From Rikenellaceae bacterium (GTDB taxonomy: Bacteria; Bacteroidota; Bacteroidia; Bacteroidales; Rikenellaceae): a DNA stretch of 64,000 bases. Made by a program: the position numbers and the translations under genes. The notes beneath the pieces were generated by a model. That model was not told the DNA's origin. It worked only from the letters and a program-made list of their open reading frames with translations, and did not search any database. The stretch spans positions 1 to 64,000 of the forward strand of contig JAFRZW010000007.1 of the NCBI GenBank assembly GCA_017442365.1. The letters run 5' to 3'. Shown here piece after piece: positions 55,117 through 63,845 of this stretch. The number at the start of each line of letters is the position of its first letter. Within the stretch, counting starts at the first letter, position 1.

Positions 55117-56142
55117 ATGAAGAAACTGTTTTTATCTCTTTTGCTGCTTTTGGTGCCCGTGTGTATGTGGGCCCAGATAGACGAATCGCCTGCGACGGCA
55201 GAGAACCCCGTCAAATCCTCGGATAATCAGGAACGTGTCTATACCATCTTTGATAAATACAAAGATGTGCTGATCGTGGTCAATGCTCCGTTGGAGATGG
55301 ACGCGAAAAAGAAGACCAAGATGATTCTTTATGCTCTGCCCAATGGTAATGATATCGAATACACTGCCGGTAAGGCGCGTAAGAGCGAGGAGGAAGATTT
55401 CCGTTACAGCGTACAACACATAGCGGCTCAGACACGTTGGCTGAGAGAGAATAAAGATCAGTATAACTACGTAACGGTCTATCTGCAAGCCTCTATGCGC
55501 TCGTGGGGTACGTGGCGTCGTCTGCACCGCGATAACGGCATATCGGCAAAAGTCCTCCCGGCGATCATACAGGATATGGCAGACCTCTACAAGCCATACA
55601 ATCCCTCGATCACATTGAGCTCGCATTCTGGCGGAGGATATTTCATATTTGAATATCTGCGTGTGGTGGATAAGGTGAATCCTCTTATCGAGCGTATCGC
55701 GTTCTTGGATAGTACGTATGGCTATGAAGAGGAGGACTATAAGGAGAAACTCACAACGTGGCTCCGAAATAAGCGACACTATCTAAATGTTACTTCGTAC
55801 CAAGACAGCACCGTTATCTACAATGGGAAGCCGCTGGTAAGTCCTACGGGAGGTACTTGGTGGCGTAGTCAGAAAATGCAGCGCGATCTTGCCGAAACTT
55901 ATGATTTCGACAAAGTGGAAGATGATACTTTTCTGAACTTCTATGCCAATGACGGTCAGATCACAATCACCCTTTTGAAAAATCCCACGGGAGCTATTTA
56001 TCATACCGTTTTGGTCGAAAAGAATGGATTTATCGATAGCGTTCTTTCGGGAACCAAAGAGTGGGGTGTGGGATATGAGTTCTGGGGCGAGAGGGTGTAT
56101 GACCATCTCATAAAGAGTGCTCCGATGATAAAACAACACTGA
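55117..56142 (+). CDS. Secreted alpha/beta-hydrolase-like protein of unknown substrate
   Basis: A 341-residue exported protein (signal peptide MKKLFLSLLLLLVPVCMWA). A central strand-elbow LSSHSGGGYF places Ser171 as a probable nucleophile; the preceding ADLYKPYNPSITL and following RIAFLDSTYGYEEEDY fit an alpha/beta-hydrolase core, with Asp in FLDSTYG as a possible acid and His in YHTVLV or DHLIK as a candidate base. An N-terminal segment (KTKMILYALPNGNDIEY) matches a first strand carrying an oxyanion turn. I do not recognise a named family. It stands alone between the deaminase and a bidirectional terminator. Confidence 0.65.
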   Translation: MKKLFLSLLLLLVPVCMWAQIDESPATAENPVKSSDNQERVYTIFDKYKDVLIVVNAPLEMDAKKKTKMILYALPNGNDIEYTAGKARKSEEEDFRYSVQHIAAQTRWLRENKDQYNYVTVYLQASMRSWGTWRRLHRDNGISAKVLPAIIQDMADLYKPYNPSITLSSHSGGGYFIFEYLRVVDKVNPLIERIAFLDSTYGYEEEDYKEKLTTWLRNKRHYLNVTSYQDSTVIYNGKPLVSPTGGTWWRSQKMQRDLAETYDFDKVEDDTFLNFYANDGQITITLLKNPTGAIYHTVLVEKNGFIDSVLSGTKEWGVGYEFWGERVYDHLIKSAPMIKQH

Positions 56143-56160
56143 TGAGGTTACACAACACAA

Positions 56161-56195
56161 AAGCACCCGCCTAACAAGGTGGGTGCTTTTTGTTT
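56161..56195. terminator. Bidirectional terminator between the hydrolase and glutamine synthetase
   Basis: AAGCACCCGCC pairs with GGTGGGTGCTT (one G-U), 6-base loop. On + it is followed by TTTGTTTG; on - by TTGTGTTG. It serves the two convergent genes. Confidence 0.8.
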
Positions 56196-56208
56196 GTATT
56201 GACGTTGC

Positions 56209-57711
56209 CTATCCGCAGTGGAAGTAGCGACGCACGAGGGCCAACATCGCCTCTTGGTTGCCTTCGATCTCGCTGCGCAGGGTCTTGTCGCCATACGCGC
56301 GTAACTTCTTGATAATGCCGTCGATCATCGCGGGCGAGAAGACTTTGTGCTCCTCGAATACAGCGCGCTGACGCTCCAAGCAGTCGGCCGATGCCTCGCA
56401 ACTATCGGGCAGCTGGGCCAGATCCTTCAAGCGGTCTTCGTTCTCCTTTTGGTGGATATTGACATTCACGTAGGTCTTATCGGCAACCTCCAAAGCGTTC
56501 TCCATCTCGAAACCGTGGCGGCACGCTACGGCCAAACCTGCGATCAACTGATAGAGATCGGCCGAACCATCGGGCGAACGCATTTCGACGGTCTGCTTTT
56601 GTGTGGTGTCGTAGTTGCTGAGTGGCTCCAATGGATTGGCAATCTGGCACATATCGCTCTTGGCAGCCCAGCCGAGCGGAACACGAACCAGCACCGAGCG
56701 GTTGCGATCGCCCCAGCAGATGTTGGTCGGAGCCTCTTGGTGCGGCACCAAACGGAAGTACGACGTGGGATTGGTGTTGCCGAAGGCAGTGATCGACGGT
56801 GCAAGTTCCATCATACCTGCAATGGCACGACGCGCCGTAGCCGACAGAACGCCACCGTCAAGCATCTGGTTCTGACCATCTTTCACGATTCGCATATGGA
56901 TATGCAGACCCGAGCCGGCCTTGCCTGCGGTGATCTTCGGGGCGAAGGTGATGTCGTAACCCATCTGGTAGGCCAAGTTGCGGATAATCCACTTGGCAAT
57001 CATCAACTGATCGGCTGCGTCTTCTGCTGCAACGGGCAGAAACTCGATCTCGTTCTGTTCGTAAATCAATCCGTCGATGGTGAAGTTGCCCACCTCCGAG
57101 TGTCCATATTTGATCTGTCCGCCCGCCTGCGCAATGTATGCCATACAGGTAGTGCGGAACTCATTGAATTTGGCGTATGGAGCCGATTCGTGATAGCCCT
57201 TCTGGTCGGTTGCAGGGAAAAGCCCCTCGTCGGGAGCAATTACGTAATACTCCAACTCGCCCATCGCCTCAAACTGCATTCCCGTTACCTCGTTGAATGC
57301 GCGGCACGCCTTGCGCAATGTGTGCTCGGGCGAACTTTCGAGCGGCTCACCATCTTTATTGAAATAGGAGCACAACATCGAGAGTGTCGGGATCTCGGCA
57401 AACGGATCGAGAAACGCTGTGCTGAAACGAGGCAGAACATAGAGGTCGCTGCTGCCGGCCTCGATGAACGGAAAGAGGCTCGAACCATCGACGCGCTCGC
57501 CACAAGTCAGAATAGCGTCGAGGTAAGCGGCGTTGTTAATGACGAAGTTGAGGGTTTTGAGTCGGCCGTCGCCCGCGGGATACATAAAATTGACCATACG
57601 CACACCATTTTCGCGGATATAGCGTACGATGTCAGCTTTGGTGAACTCCTTTGCAGGCTTGCCCAGATATGCAACCACCTTATTGGGGTTGAGTTCTAAT
57701 TGGTTGTTCAT
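56209..57711 (-). CDS. glnA: Glutamine synthetase
   Basis: Joins ammonia to glutamate using ATP. The 500 residues show the beta-grasp N-domain (NGVRMVNFMYPAGDGRLK), then the catalytic barrel with metal-binding GELEYYV, GKAGSGLHIHMRIVKDG, and the ATP/phosphate-binding NRSVLVRVPLGW and RSPDGSADLYQLIAGL segments. It is of the GlnA (type I-like) fold and not the 700-residue GSIII that many Bacteroidetes also have. A typical Tyr adenylylation loop is not evident. A minus-strand TATCTTTG lies 45 bases upstream. Confidence 0.92.
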   Translation of the reverse strand: MNNQLELNPNKVVAYLGKPAKEFTKADIVRYIRENGVRMVNFMYPAGDGRLKTLNFVINNAAYLDAILTCGERVDGSSLFPFIEAGSSDLYVLPRFSTAFLDPFAEIPTLSMLCSYFNKDGEPLESSPEHTLRKACRAFNEVTGMQFEAMGELEYYVIAPDEGLFPATDQKGYHESAPYAKFNEFRTTCMAYIAQAGGQIKYGHSEVGNFTIDGLIYEQNEIEFLPVAAEDAADQLMIAKWIIRNLAYQMGYDITFAPKITAGKAGSGLHIHMRIVKDGQNQMLDGGVLSATARRAIAGMMELAPSITAFGNTNPTSYFRLVPHQEAPTNICWGDRNRSVLVRVPLGWAAKSDMCQIANPLEPLSNYDTTQKQTVEMRSPDGSADLYQLIAGLAVACRHGFEMENALEVADKTYVNVNIHQKENEDRLKDLAQLPDSCEASADCLERQRAVFEEHKVFSPAMIDGIIKKLRAYGDKTLRSEIEGNQEAMLALVRRYFHCG

Positions 57712-57755
57712 TGGTATCTGTCTGTTTTGATTGTTTCGATTTTTTGCTCTAACTA

Positions 57756-57763
57756 CAAAGATA
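57756..57763 (-). promoter_or_regulatory. Promoter -7 element of glnA
   Basis: Minus-strand TATCTTTG matches TAnnTTTG; a weak TTGC lies 19 bases upstream as a -33 element. Confidence 0.5.
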
Positions 57764-57900
57764 CGTTTTTATCAGCAAACTCGCAACCAAACTTGCACAG
57801 ATTTACTACGATTTTTACAAAGATTTACTTGCCAATAAGATTGAGAATAGGCGCAGATACAAAAGAAAAAGAGGAAAGATTTACATCTTCCCTCCTTTGA

Positions 57901-57941
57901 GCTGTTGACGAGGCTTGAACTCGTGACCTCTTCCTTACCAA
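57901..57941 (-). other. 3' fragment of a tRNA-Thr(GGT)-like gene (attachment-site remnant)
   Basis: Read on the minus strand, 41 bases form the 3' part of a tRNA: anticodon loop TTGGTAA, 3' anticodon stem GGAAG, variable loop AGGTC, T-arm ACGAG-TTCAAGC-CTCGT with a perfect stem, and acceptor strand CAACAGC. No 5' half is present: the bases upstream of the loop do not pair with GGAAG. This is the footprint left when an element integrates at a tRNA 3' end. The intact tRNA should lie on the same strand at higher coordinates, past 64000. Confidence 0.75.
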
Positions 57942-58004
57942 AAACTAGGGTCATCGTCTTTGTAATTAAATGATATATAATTATATATGTTCAAATATAT
58001 ATAT

Positions 58005-58028
58005 AATTTACTATGCAATTTACTATGT
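58005..58028. repeat. 12-base tandem direct repeat in AT-rich DNA
   Basis: AATTTACTATGC (58005-58016) is followed at once by AATTTACTATGT (58017-58028). It lies 64-87 bases inside the tRNA fragment, where integrase arm sites or replication iterons could be found. Confidence 0.6.
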
Positions 58029-58152
58029 AATTAGTGGTTGTTTAGACCGATATTAGTCACTTTTTGGAAATATAATGAGTATTTGGATTTTATTTATAAC
58101 CCTATTATTCAGTTGTTTATTTTGATTTTATTAAGGTGCACAGGTACATTGG

Positions 58153-59094
58153 TTATATACCTGTGGCGACCTCAACGAGGCTAATGCGTTCGCCTGTTTG
58201 CCTATCGCGGAAATAAATCATACGGTCGGCACTATCCAGCAACATCGCCAGTCTAAACTCCGCCGAGCCGAGCAGGTTTAAGGTGTTGCAGTGCTCGCCA
58301 GCATCACCGACCAGCCTGTCGCCATATCGACCGACGAACTCGCGGACATTGGTATTGTGCATCACCACTTCAACGCGGTAAAGTCTACTGATGTCGTCCC
58401 AGCCGAGCCACTCTTTCAACCGTTCGGTCTTGTGTGGGCAGCTTTCGTTTAGCTCGGTCGCCTTGTCGTAGATGCGCATCTTCATATCGGTATCCTTTGC
58501 TTGGCTGAAATATAAGGTCGGCAACTTCGATAACTTTGCGCGCGAACGGCTGTAATATTCACCGTAGCCGTTCAGCGTTTCGTCATTCACGACCTTTCGA
58601 CCGTTTAGGTATAGGTCGTACCGCTCGACATTCTTAATCATTCGTCGCACCTTGCCAATGTAGTTGTAGTTGCTATCCCAAGCCAGCTCCAACTCGGTTA
58701 TGTTATTGAACTCTAATCCATAGAACTCGCAAACCGATTGAAAGTCGCATATATGATTTATCGGCTCGCCGTTGTACTGGCGCAGATAGATGCGGTATAG
58801 GGCGGCATTCTCGAAAGTGAAAAATGCCTTACCCTCGTATTTCGAGCCGTTACTGAAAACGAATGTTCCCAGTCTGTAGTAGCCGTCAGTGTCGCGCACA
58901 TCGAGTGTAGCGGTCATCTTTTGCTCGTCCTCCTCGATGAACACCAGCGTAAAGTCGTCCTCGTCGAGTATTCGGTTATTGGTCGTCCCGTCATATCGGG
59001 TGTGGTGGTCTTTAAGGTAATCGTAAAGATTGTCGGGCATATTCAAACAGACCCGTAGCTTGTCAACGCTCACGAAATAATTTAATTTGCTCAT
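58153..59094 (-). CDS. Replication-initiator-like (Rep_trans-type) protein
   Basis: A 313-residue protein resembling initiators of the Rep_trans/MobT group. The pattern ELAWDSNYN (acidic residues after a hydrophobic strand), MKMRIYDKATEL, then YRVEVVMHN matches the spaced blocks seen in those proteins; the overall match is by pattern only. Tyr residues that could attack DNA exist but cannot be assigned. There is no signal peptide or membrane helix. It sits between the tRNA fragment and an efflux operon, and directly repeated sites lie just upstream (59160-59187), consistent with an origin. A helix-turn-helix regulator or capsid-type protein cannot be excluded. Confidence 0.45.
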   Translation of the reverse strand: MSKLNYFVSVDKLRVCLNMPDNLYDYLKDHHTRYDGTTNNRILDEDDFTLVFIEEDEQKMTATLDVRDTDGYYRLGTFVFSNGSKYEGKAFFTFENAALYRIYLRQYNGEPINHICDFQSVCEFYGLEFNNITELELAWDSNYNYIGKVRRMIKNVERYDLYLNGRKVVNDETLNGYGEYYSRSRAKLSKLPTLYFSQAKDTDMKMRIYDKATELNESCPHKTERLKEWLGWDDISRLYRVEVVMHNTNVREFVGRYGDRLVGDAGEHCNTLNLLGSAEFRLAMLLDSADRMIYFRDRQTGERISLVEVATGI

Positions 59095-59159
59095 ATATAT
59101 AAGTCTTTTTATATAAATATAAGCTCCACCCGAAAAAAGTCAAACGATACCGTGAAAAA

Positions 59160-59187
59160 GTGTGGTCAAATTATCAGTGTGGTCAAA
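59160..59187. repeat. Iteron-like direct repeats upstream of the Rep-like gene
   Basis: GTGTGGTCAAA occurs at 59160-59170 and 59177-59187, a 17-base period. The core GTGGTC recurs once inverted just downstream (within GGCGACCACC). The region lies 66 bases upstream of the Rep-like start codon and could be its binding site. Confidence 0.5.
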
Positions 59188-59256
59188 AAATAACGGCGAC
59201 CACCTAAAATGACCGCCGATACTGTTACCATATAACTCAAAGAATTATTCTGTTAT

Positions 59257-60879
59257 TTAATGTTGTAAACTCTGTTTTGTACGCTTTAGTCGCAGGCGTA
59301 ATTTCATATTTCCTCGTATGATATTATATATTGTTCGATATTTCGGCTCGATAACTCTCATAGGTCGAATACCGCTATAACGCAACATCAAAACTATCAG
59401 GCAAAGGATAGCCACAAAGAGCAGCCATCCATAAATCTCCTTCATAGATTCCAATAGCGACTGAACCTGCACCATACCATACAACTCGCCAAATGGGGCG
59501 TGCGAGGTAGATAGCCCGACATTGTCCATTCTCTCGCTCAGCAACATCGAATTGCGAGCCATAACCATCTTTAACACTCTACCCACAATAGCATTTCCAA
59601 TGGGTCCCGCCAGTGCTGCGCTGAACATATTCTGGAACGACAGTCCGTGCAGGAATGTATAGGGGAAGGGCAGTCGGGCATTTGCCGTAAGCATCATCAC
59701 CGCCACCATCACATATCCCGCCGAGCGTAGAATTACAGGGAGATACAAAGCCTCTTTGGGAATATTGTAATCTATGCGGAAATAGAAATATGCCAAGTAA
59801 AATGCGAAGCACGAAAAGGCTATAACCAACATCCGTTGATAGCTCCACTTACGGCGGGCGAAGGTCAGCCAAGTGAAGAGAATGCCTATCACCACGCCGA
59901 TGATTGACACCCAGTTAAGTGTGAGCGTATTCAGATGGTCGTAGCCCAAAACGCCCTCCATCAATGCGTGCTCGAAGATGTGCGATGGAGCAAGCAACAA
60001 ATCCATTACGAGGATTACTGCCACGCAGGTCAGCACCAACGGAAACTTGAAGATGTTAAAACCTATATAGGGGTGGCGCAAATATGTCGAACGCCACCAA
60101 TTCATACCAAATGTTGCCACCGCCAGCACCGTAGCAAACCATATATGCTCCGATTGCCACCAATCGTAGTGCTCGCCATATACGCAAACGAAGAGTATCG
60201 ACATTGCCGTCGCAGCCCACAGCAACATACCCACCCAATCAATTCCATAGAGAGGTAGGCGAGGCATAATCGAAATACCCTTGTAGCAGACAATCACAAT
60301 GAGATACATCATCAGCAAAGCGCCGATGATAAACCAATACATATAGTGCCACGAAGCCCACACCGATAGAGAGAGGGCGGCTATGCCCGTAAGCTGGATA
60401 GTGCCATTTACCATCAGGTAGATATAACAAAACCAGATGGACATATCTCGTTTGGGTGTAATCCAGAGCTGAATAGTCGAATTACACTCATATATCGCCC
60501 ACATACGGAAGAAACCCGCCACAAGGCTCACGCCCACGAGTACGGGCACACTCGCCGTATGCATACATATCAAGTTGGCAGCAATGAGCACCGAGATACA
60601 ACTACCGAGTGCCGTCTTTGGTCTTACGGCCCACTTCAAGCGGAACATAATGGCAAAGAAGAGTGCCATACCCACCAGCGAGGCGTAGCCCGCCATCATA
60701 ATATCCTCTTGCAGTAACTGCGTTGAACCCACCATATCGCTCACCGCAGCAAGATATACTCCTCCCGTGCAGTTGAAGATAATGATGAAGAGTATCAGCA
60801 GCCACGGCTTCGCCTTCTCGGGCACAAAGCGTATCTGCGGAATGGAAAATGGTTGATTTGGATTGTGATGATGACCCAT
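59257..60879 (-). CDS. MFS efflux transporter, DHA2/EmrB-like
   Basis: Inner-membrane drug or metabolite exporter of 540 residues with about 14 hydrophobic segments, the DHA2 number. It starts with a His/Asn/Pro-rich cytoplasmic tail (MGHHHNPNQPFSIPQIRF). The classical motif A is poorly conserved, so the substrate is open. Its ATG overlaps the stop of the membrane-fusion gene by one base (60879). With the HlyD- and TolC-like genes it makes a complete tripartite pump, Emr-type. Base composition is less GC-rich than in the core genes to the left. Confidence 0.85.
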   Translation of the reverse strand: MGHHHNPNQPFSIPQIRFVPEKAKPWLLILFIIIFNCTGGVYLAAVSDMVGSTQLLQEDIMMAGYASLVGMALFFAIMFRLKWAVRPKTALGSCISVLIAANLICMHTASVPVLVGVSLVAGFFRMWAIYECNSTIQLWITPKRDMSIWFCYIYLMVNGTIQLTGIAALSLSVWASWHYMYWFIIGALLMMYLIVIVCYKGISIMPRLPLYGIDWVGMLLWAATAMSILFVCVYGEHYDWWQSEHIWFATVLAVATFGMNWWRSTYLRHPYIGFNIFKFPLVLTCVAVILVMDLLLAPSHIFEHALMEGVLGYDHLNTLTLNWVSIIGVVIGILFTWLTFARRKWSYQRMLVIAFSCFAFYLAYFYFRIDYNIPKEALYLPVILRSAGYVMVAVMMLTANARLPFPYTFLHGLSFQNMFSAALAGPIGNAIVGRVLKMVMARNSMLLSERMDNVGLSTSHAPFGELYGMVQVQSLLESMKEIYGWLLFVAILCLIVLMLRYSGIRPMRVIEPKYRTIYNIIRGNMKLRLRLKRTKQSLQH

Positions 60880-61913
60880 TAATACAACACTTTACATTCT
60901 ACATTCATACCAGCACTCACTCGCTCCATAGCCTCTGCATCGTTATCCTCTGCAAAGTCGATACGAACGGGGATACGCTGCTCAATCTTCACGAAGTTGC
61001 CCGATGAGTTATCCTGCGGCATAAGCGAGAAACTTGCTCCCGTAGCACGAGATACCGAGCGTACAACACCCTTGAATTTATGGTCGGGGACTGCATCAAC
61101 TTCAATCTCTACCTCGCAACCCTCGGTGATGTTGGCGGTCTGCGTCTCCTTGTAGTTGGCAACAATCCACTTCTCCTCGGAATCGACCACATCGACCAAT
61201 GTCTGTCCAGGCTGAATGAGTTGTCCCTGCTGAATCTCCTTGCGACCCGTATAGCCATCGCACGGAGCGAGCACAACGGTATATGAAAGATTCAAACGAG
61301 CCAACTCCAATGCAGCCTCCGCCAATTTGATACCCGCCTCATTCTGTCCCAAGCGTGTGTTCTGCTCACGGCTCACCGACTGCACACTCTCCTTTTGGCG
61401 GCAGAGCATATCGTAACGAGCCTTTGCAGCCAAATATGTGGTATTCATATCGTCGTATTGTTGGCGGGTAACGGCATTCTGCTCATACAGAGTGCTGAAT
61501 CGCTTGTAGTTGCGTTCGGCATTTTCAAAGACAATACGAGCCTCCTCGATACTTGCATCAGTTACCGATAGATTGGTCGCGGTCGTTGAAATCACATTAT
61601 GCATAGCATCCTTGCCTGTTTGGGCATTGGCAAGATTCGCCTCCGCCTGCGCCACCATATAGCGATACTCCACATCCTCGATAATTACGAGCGTGTCGCC
61701 CTTCTGTACCTTCTGATACTCGTCAAAACGCACCTCCTTGATATACCCCTGCACTCGTGAGTTTACGGGTACGATGAGTTGCTTTACCTGTGCATTTTCG
61801 GTAAACTCTACATTGCCCAAGTGGATAAACTTTTCGCATACCCACGAGATTGCACCGAGCAAAAGTATGCAGGCAAAAATATTGTAAATCAGTTTTTTGG
61901 TCTTTATTTTCAT
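60879..61913 (-). CDS. HlyD/EmrA-family membrane fusion protein
   Basis: Periplasmic adaptor of the pump. The 344 residues have one N-terminal membrane helix (about 9-25), the first half of a biotinyl-lipoyl domain (VNSRVQGYIKEVRFDEYQKVQKGD, about 50-72), a long alpha-hairpin (85-205), the second lipoyl half (APCDGYTGRKEIQQGQLIQPGQ) and a beta-barrel. The order TolC-HlyD-MFS on one strand and the tight spacing (13 bases from the TolC gene) support joint expression. Confidence 0.9.
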   Translation of the reverse strand: MKIKTKKLIYNIFACILLLGAISWVCEKFIHLGNVEFTENAQVKQLIVPVNSRVQGYIKEVRFDEYQKVQKGDTLVIIEDVEYRYMVAQAEANLANAQTGKDAMHNVISTTATNLSVTDASIEEARIVFENAERNYKRFSTLYEQNAVTRQQYDDMNTTYLAAKARYDMLCRQKESVQSVSREQNTRLGQNEAGIKLAEAALELARLNLSYTVVLAPCDGYTGRKEIQQGQLIQPGQTLVDVVDSEEKWIVANYKETQTANITEGCEVEIEVDAVPDHKFKGVVRSVSRATGASFSLMPQDNSSGNFVKIEQRIPVRIDFAEDNDAEAMERVSAGMNVECKVLY

Positions 61914-61926
61914 AGCATTGATATGT

Positions 61927-63240
61927 TTATAGATTTCCAGATGTGTTTCTCAGTTTGTAGTAGTTGAATATTACATTTATTCGGGCATTTGCCAGCTGCA
62001 ACTCGGCATCGAGCAGCTGATTTGATGCATCGAGCATATCGGTAACAAGTGCAATATCGTTGCGATAGCGATTTTCTATCACAGCATAGTTTTCCGTAGC
62101 AAGTTGTACGCTTTTCTCCAATGTCGCCACCTCGTCGTAGGCCTCCATATATTTGGTATAGTCGGCCTGAACGGCAAGCGAGGTCTGCTCCAAAACATCA
62201 TTTTGATGCAGACGGCTCACATTGGTAGAGTATCGTGCTCGTCGAATGCTCTTGTTTGCTTTGTAGAGCGATGATAGTTTGAACGACACACCCACGCCCA
62301 CATACCAATAGTTGAAGTTCTTATCTATCACGGGCACCTCAATGGTAATCGGGCCATCAAAATGGTTAGCCGCAATAAGAGCAACCGAAGGCAGTCGCTC
62401 CGAGCGAGCCAGCTTTTCGCCTCGCTCACCCATCTCCACAGCCAACGCCGACTGCTTCACGGCGTGAGCATCTCTCTCAGCCAAATCCTGCCAATATGCG
62501 ACACCCTCAACGGGCAACGAGCGGTCGAGAAGCGTGGTGTCGGGTTGAATCTGCGTGTCAGCAGGCAGACCGAGCATCGTCACAAGGTCGTAGTTGAAAA
62601 TCTCTATGGAGTTTTCCACTCGGCGGCGGGCAAGTTCCAGGTTTTTGAGCTGTAACTCATAGCGAGTAACATCGTTTTGGAGTGCCACGCCAGCCTCATT
62701 GCGGGCTTTGGTATCCTTGATGACAACCTTTGCCAACTCGATGTTGCGGTCATAGACCTTCAATACATTTTGGAGTTTGTATAGGTCGAGATAAAATCCC
62801 GTAAGCATAAAACGGATGCGTGAGCGTGCCGCCTCACGATTTACACCCGCCATCTCCTCACCGAGCTTTGCCATCGCTACGCTGTTGGTTACAGCACCGC
62901 CACCGTAGATAAGTTGCGTAGCCTCCACAGCGAGGTTATTTCCGAAGTGTGGCATCTTGATACTCTGCCCATTTGAGAAATCTCTATCCGAGAGATGACC
63001 ATTGCCAAGATAACTCGCCGACAGCGATATGCCAATGTCGGGCAGATGTCCGTTTCGTGCCTCCTTTACGGCCTGTTGCGCCTCAATGACGGCCGCATCT
63101 TCGGCTTTTAATGTTTTGCTATTTTCATCAGCCAGAGCAAACATCTGCTCAAGCGTCAGCACATAAGAATTTTGGGCATAGCTACCCTCAGCCCATAATG
63201 ATGTACACAACACCATTATGAACAAACGTACTTTGCTCAT
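61927..63240 (-). CDS. TolC-family outer-membrane efflux protein
   Basis: Outer-membrane channel of the tripartite pump: 437 residues with a signal peptide (MSKVRLFIMVLCTSLWAEGSYA) and two repeats of the long-helix TolC unit, seen for example in LTLEQMFALADENSKTLKAE near the start and DLAERDAHAVKQSALAVEMGERG in the second half, ending with the RYRNDIALVTDMLDASNQLLDAE helix. It is the first gene of the operon on the minus strand, about 175 bases downstream of a promoter element. Confidence 0.92.
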   Translation of the reverse strand: MSKVRLFIMVLCTSLWAEGSYAQNSYVLTLEQMFALADENSKTLKAEDAAVIEAQQAVKEARNGHLPDIGISLSASYLGNGHLSDRDFSNGQSIKMPHFGNNLAVEATQLIYGGGAVTNSVAMAKLGEEMAGVNREAARSRIRFMLTGFYLDLYKLQNVLKVYDRNIELAKVVIKDTKARNEAGVALQNDVTRYELQLKNLELARRRVENSIEIFNYDLVTMLGLPADTQIQPDTTLLDRSLPVEGVAYWQDLAERDAHAVKQSALAVEMGERGEKLARSERLPSVALIAANHFDGPITIEVPVIDKNFNYWYVGVGVSFKLSSLYKANKSIRRARYSTNVSRLHQNDVLEQTSLAVQADYTKYMEAYDEVATLEKSVQLATENYAVIENRYRNDIALVTDMLDASNQLLDAELQLANARINVIFNYYKLRNTSGNL

Positions 63241-63414
63241 ACAGTTATAAATATTTAATTAGTGATTTTGAACGATAATTACATCAATACTCAGTCCTCC
63301 CAATTCGTACTGATATTGTGATAATACGGGATGTAGATATACGAAGCCGAAATGTAGTAATGTAAGTTTAAATTATTTCTCATATGAAGGAAGAACTTTA
63401 TGCTCTTCGGGGTG

Positions 63415-63422
63415 CAAAGGTA
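63415..63422 (-). promoter_or_regulatory. Promoter -7 element of the efflux operon
   Basis: Minus-strand TACCTTTG matches TAnnTTTG. The leader to the TolC start would be about 170 bases. No clear -33 TTTG at the proper distance. Confidence 0.45.
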
Positions 63423-63434
63423 CAAAAAAATCCC

Positions 63435-63458
63435 TTTTTGCGCTGATAAACGCAAAAA
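63435..63458 (-). promoter_or_regulatory. Inverted repeat just upstream of the efflux promoter
   Basis: TTTTTGCG (63435-63442) and CGCAAAAA (63451-63458) are perfect inverted copies around 8 bases. On the minus strand the hairpin is followed by GGGATTTTTTT, so it could be the terminator of the small gene at 63491-63715 or an operator for the efflux operon. Confidence 0.45.
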
Positions 63459-63490
63459 GAAATTTCGTTTCCAAAGCCTAAATAACTATC

Positions 63491-63715
63491 CTACTGCGCC
63501 TTCGGAGCGGTCAGCAAAATGCCCTTGCGGATAGTGCAAAACTTGTTGCGATAGGGTTTATCGGGTGCGATACCGATGTTGGCGAGGCTCTTGTAAGTGA
63601 TGCCAATTTGCTCCTTGCCGAAGTGGTCGCACAATGCTTTGATACTGCCGAAGTAGTGATGTTCTGCACCGAGTTCGAGGTGAATGACGGTGCGCTCTTG
63701 CTTGTCTGTTGCCAT
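63491..63715 (-). CDS. Small hypothetical protein
   Basis: A 74-residue soluble protein with no recognised domain. It reads like a compact DNA-associated or regulatory protein: two short strands (TVIHLELGAEHHYF), a helix (SIKALCDHFG), a helix with QIGITYKSLANIG and a basic C-terminal part (YRNKFCTIRKGILL). Its ATG is clear and the frame is intact. It lies upstream of the efflux operon on the same strand and is divergent from the gene at 63846, an arrangement common in mobile-element cargo. Confidence 0.6.
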   Translation of the reverse strand: MATDKQERTVIHLELGAEHHYFGSIKALCDHFGKEQIGITYKSLANIGIAPDKPYRNKFCTIRKGILLTAPKAQ

Positions 63716-63791
63716 AGTTCTTCGATTTTAACCTCAAAAATAGAAAAAGTTGGATAATGTTCAAAATAATCCATAAAATTATTGTTAAATA

Positions 63792-63823
63792 TTTGGATAT
63801 ATTAAATATATTCCATATCTTTG
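63792..63823 (+). promoter_or_regulatory. Promoter of the gene at 63846
   Basis: TTTG at 63792-63795 and TATCTTTG at 63816-63823 with a 20-base spacer match the consensus. AAGGAG at 63833-63838 lies 7 bases before the ATG, a rare clear ribosome-binding site in this window. Confidence 0.68.
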
Positions 63824-63845
63824 TTGTTGAAATAAGGAGATAACA

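Larger units (their letters stand above)
57712..58152. other. Junction region between glutamine synthetase and the putative mobile element
   Basis: A 441-base stretch with no gene. The first 190 bases hold the glnA promoter and are chromosome-like; 57901-57941 is the tRNA fragment; beyond it the DNA is strikingly AT-rich (57960-58140) with a 12-base tandem repeat at 58005-58028 and an inverted repeat at 58139-58165 (CACAGGTA, TACCTGTG) that overlaps the end of the next gene. Confidence 0.65.
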
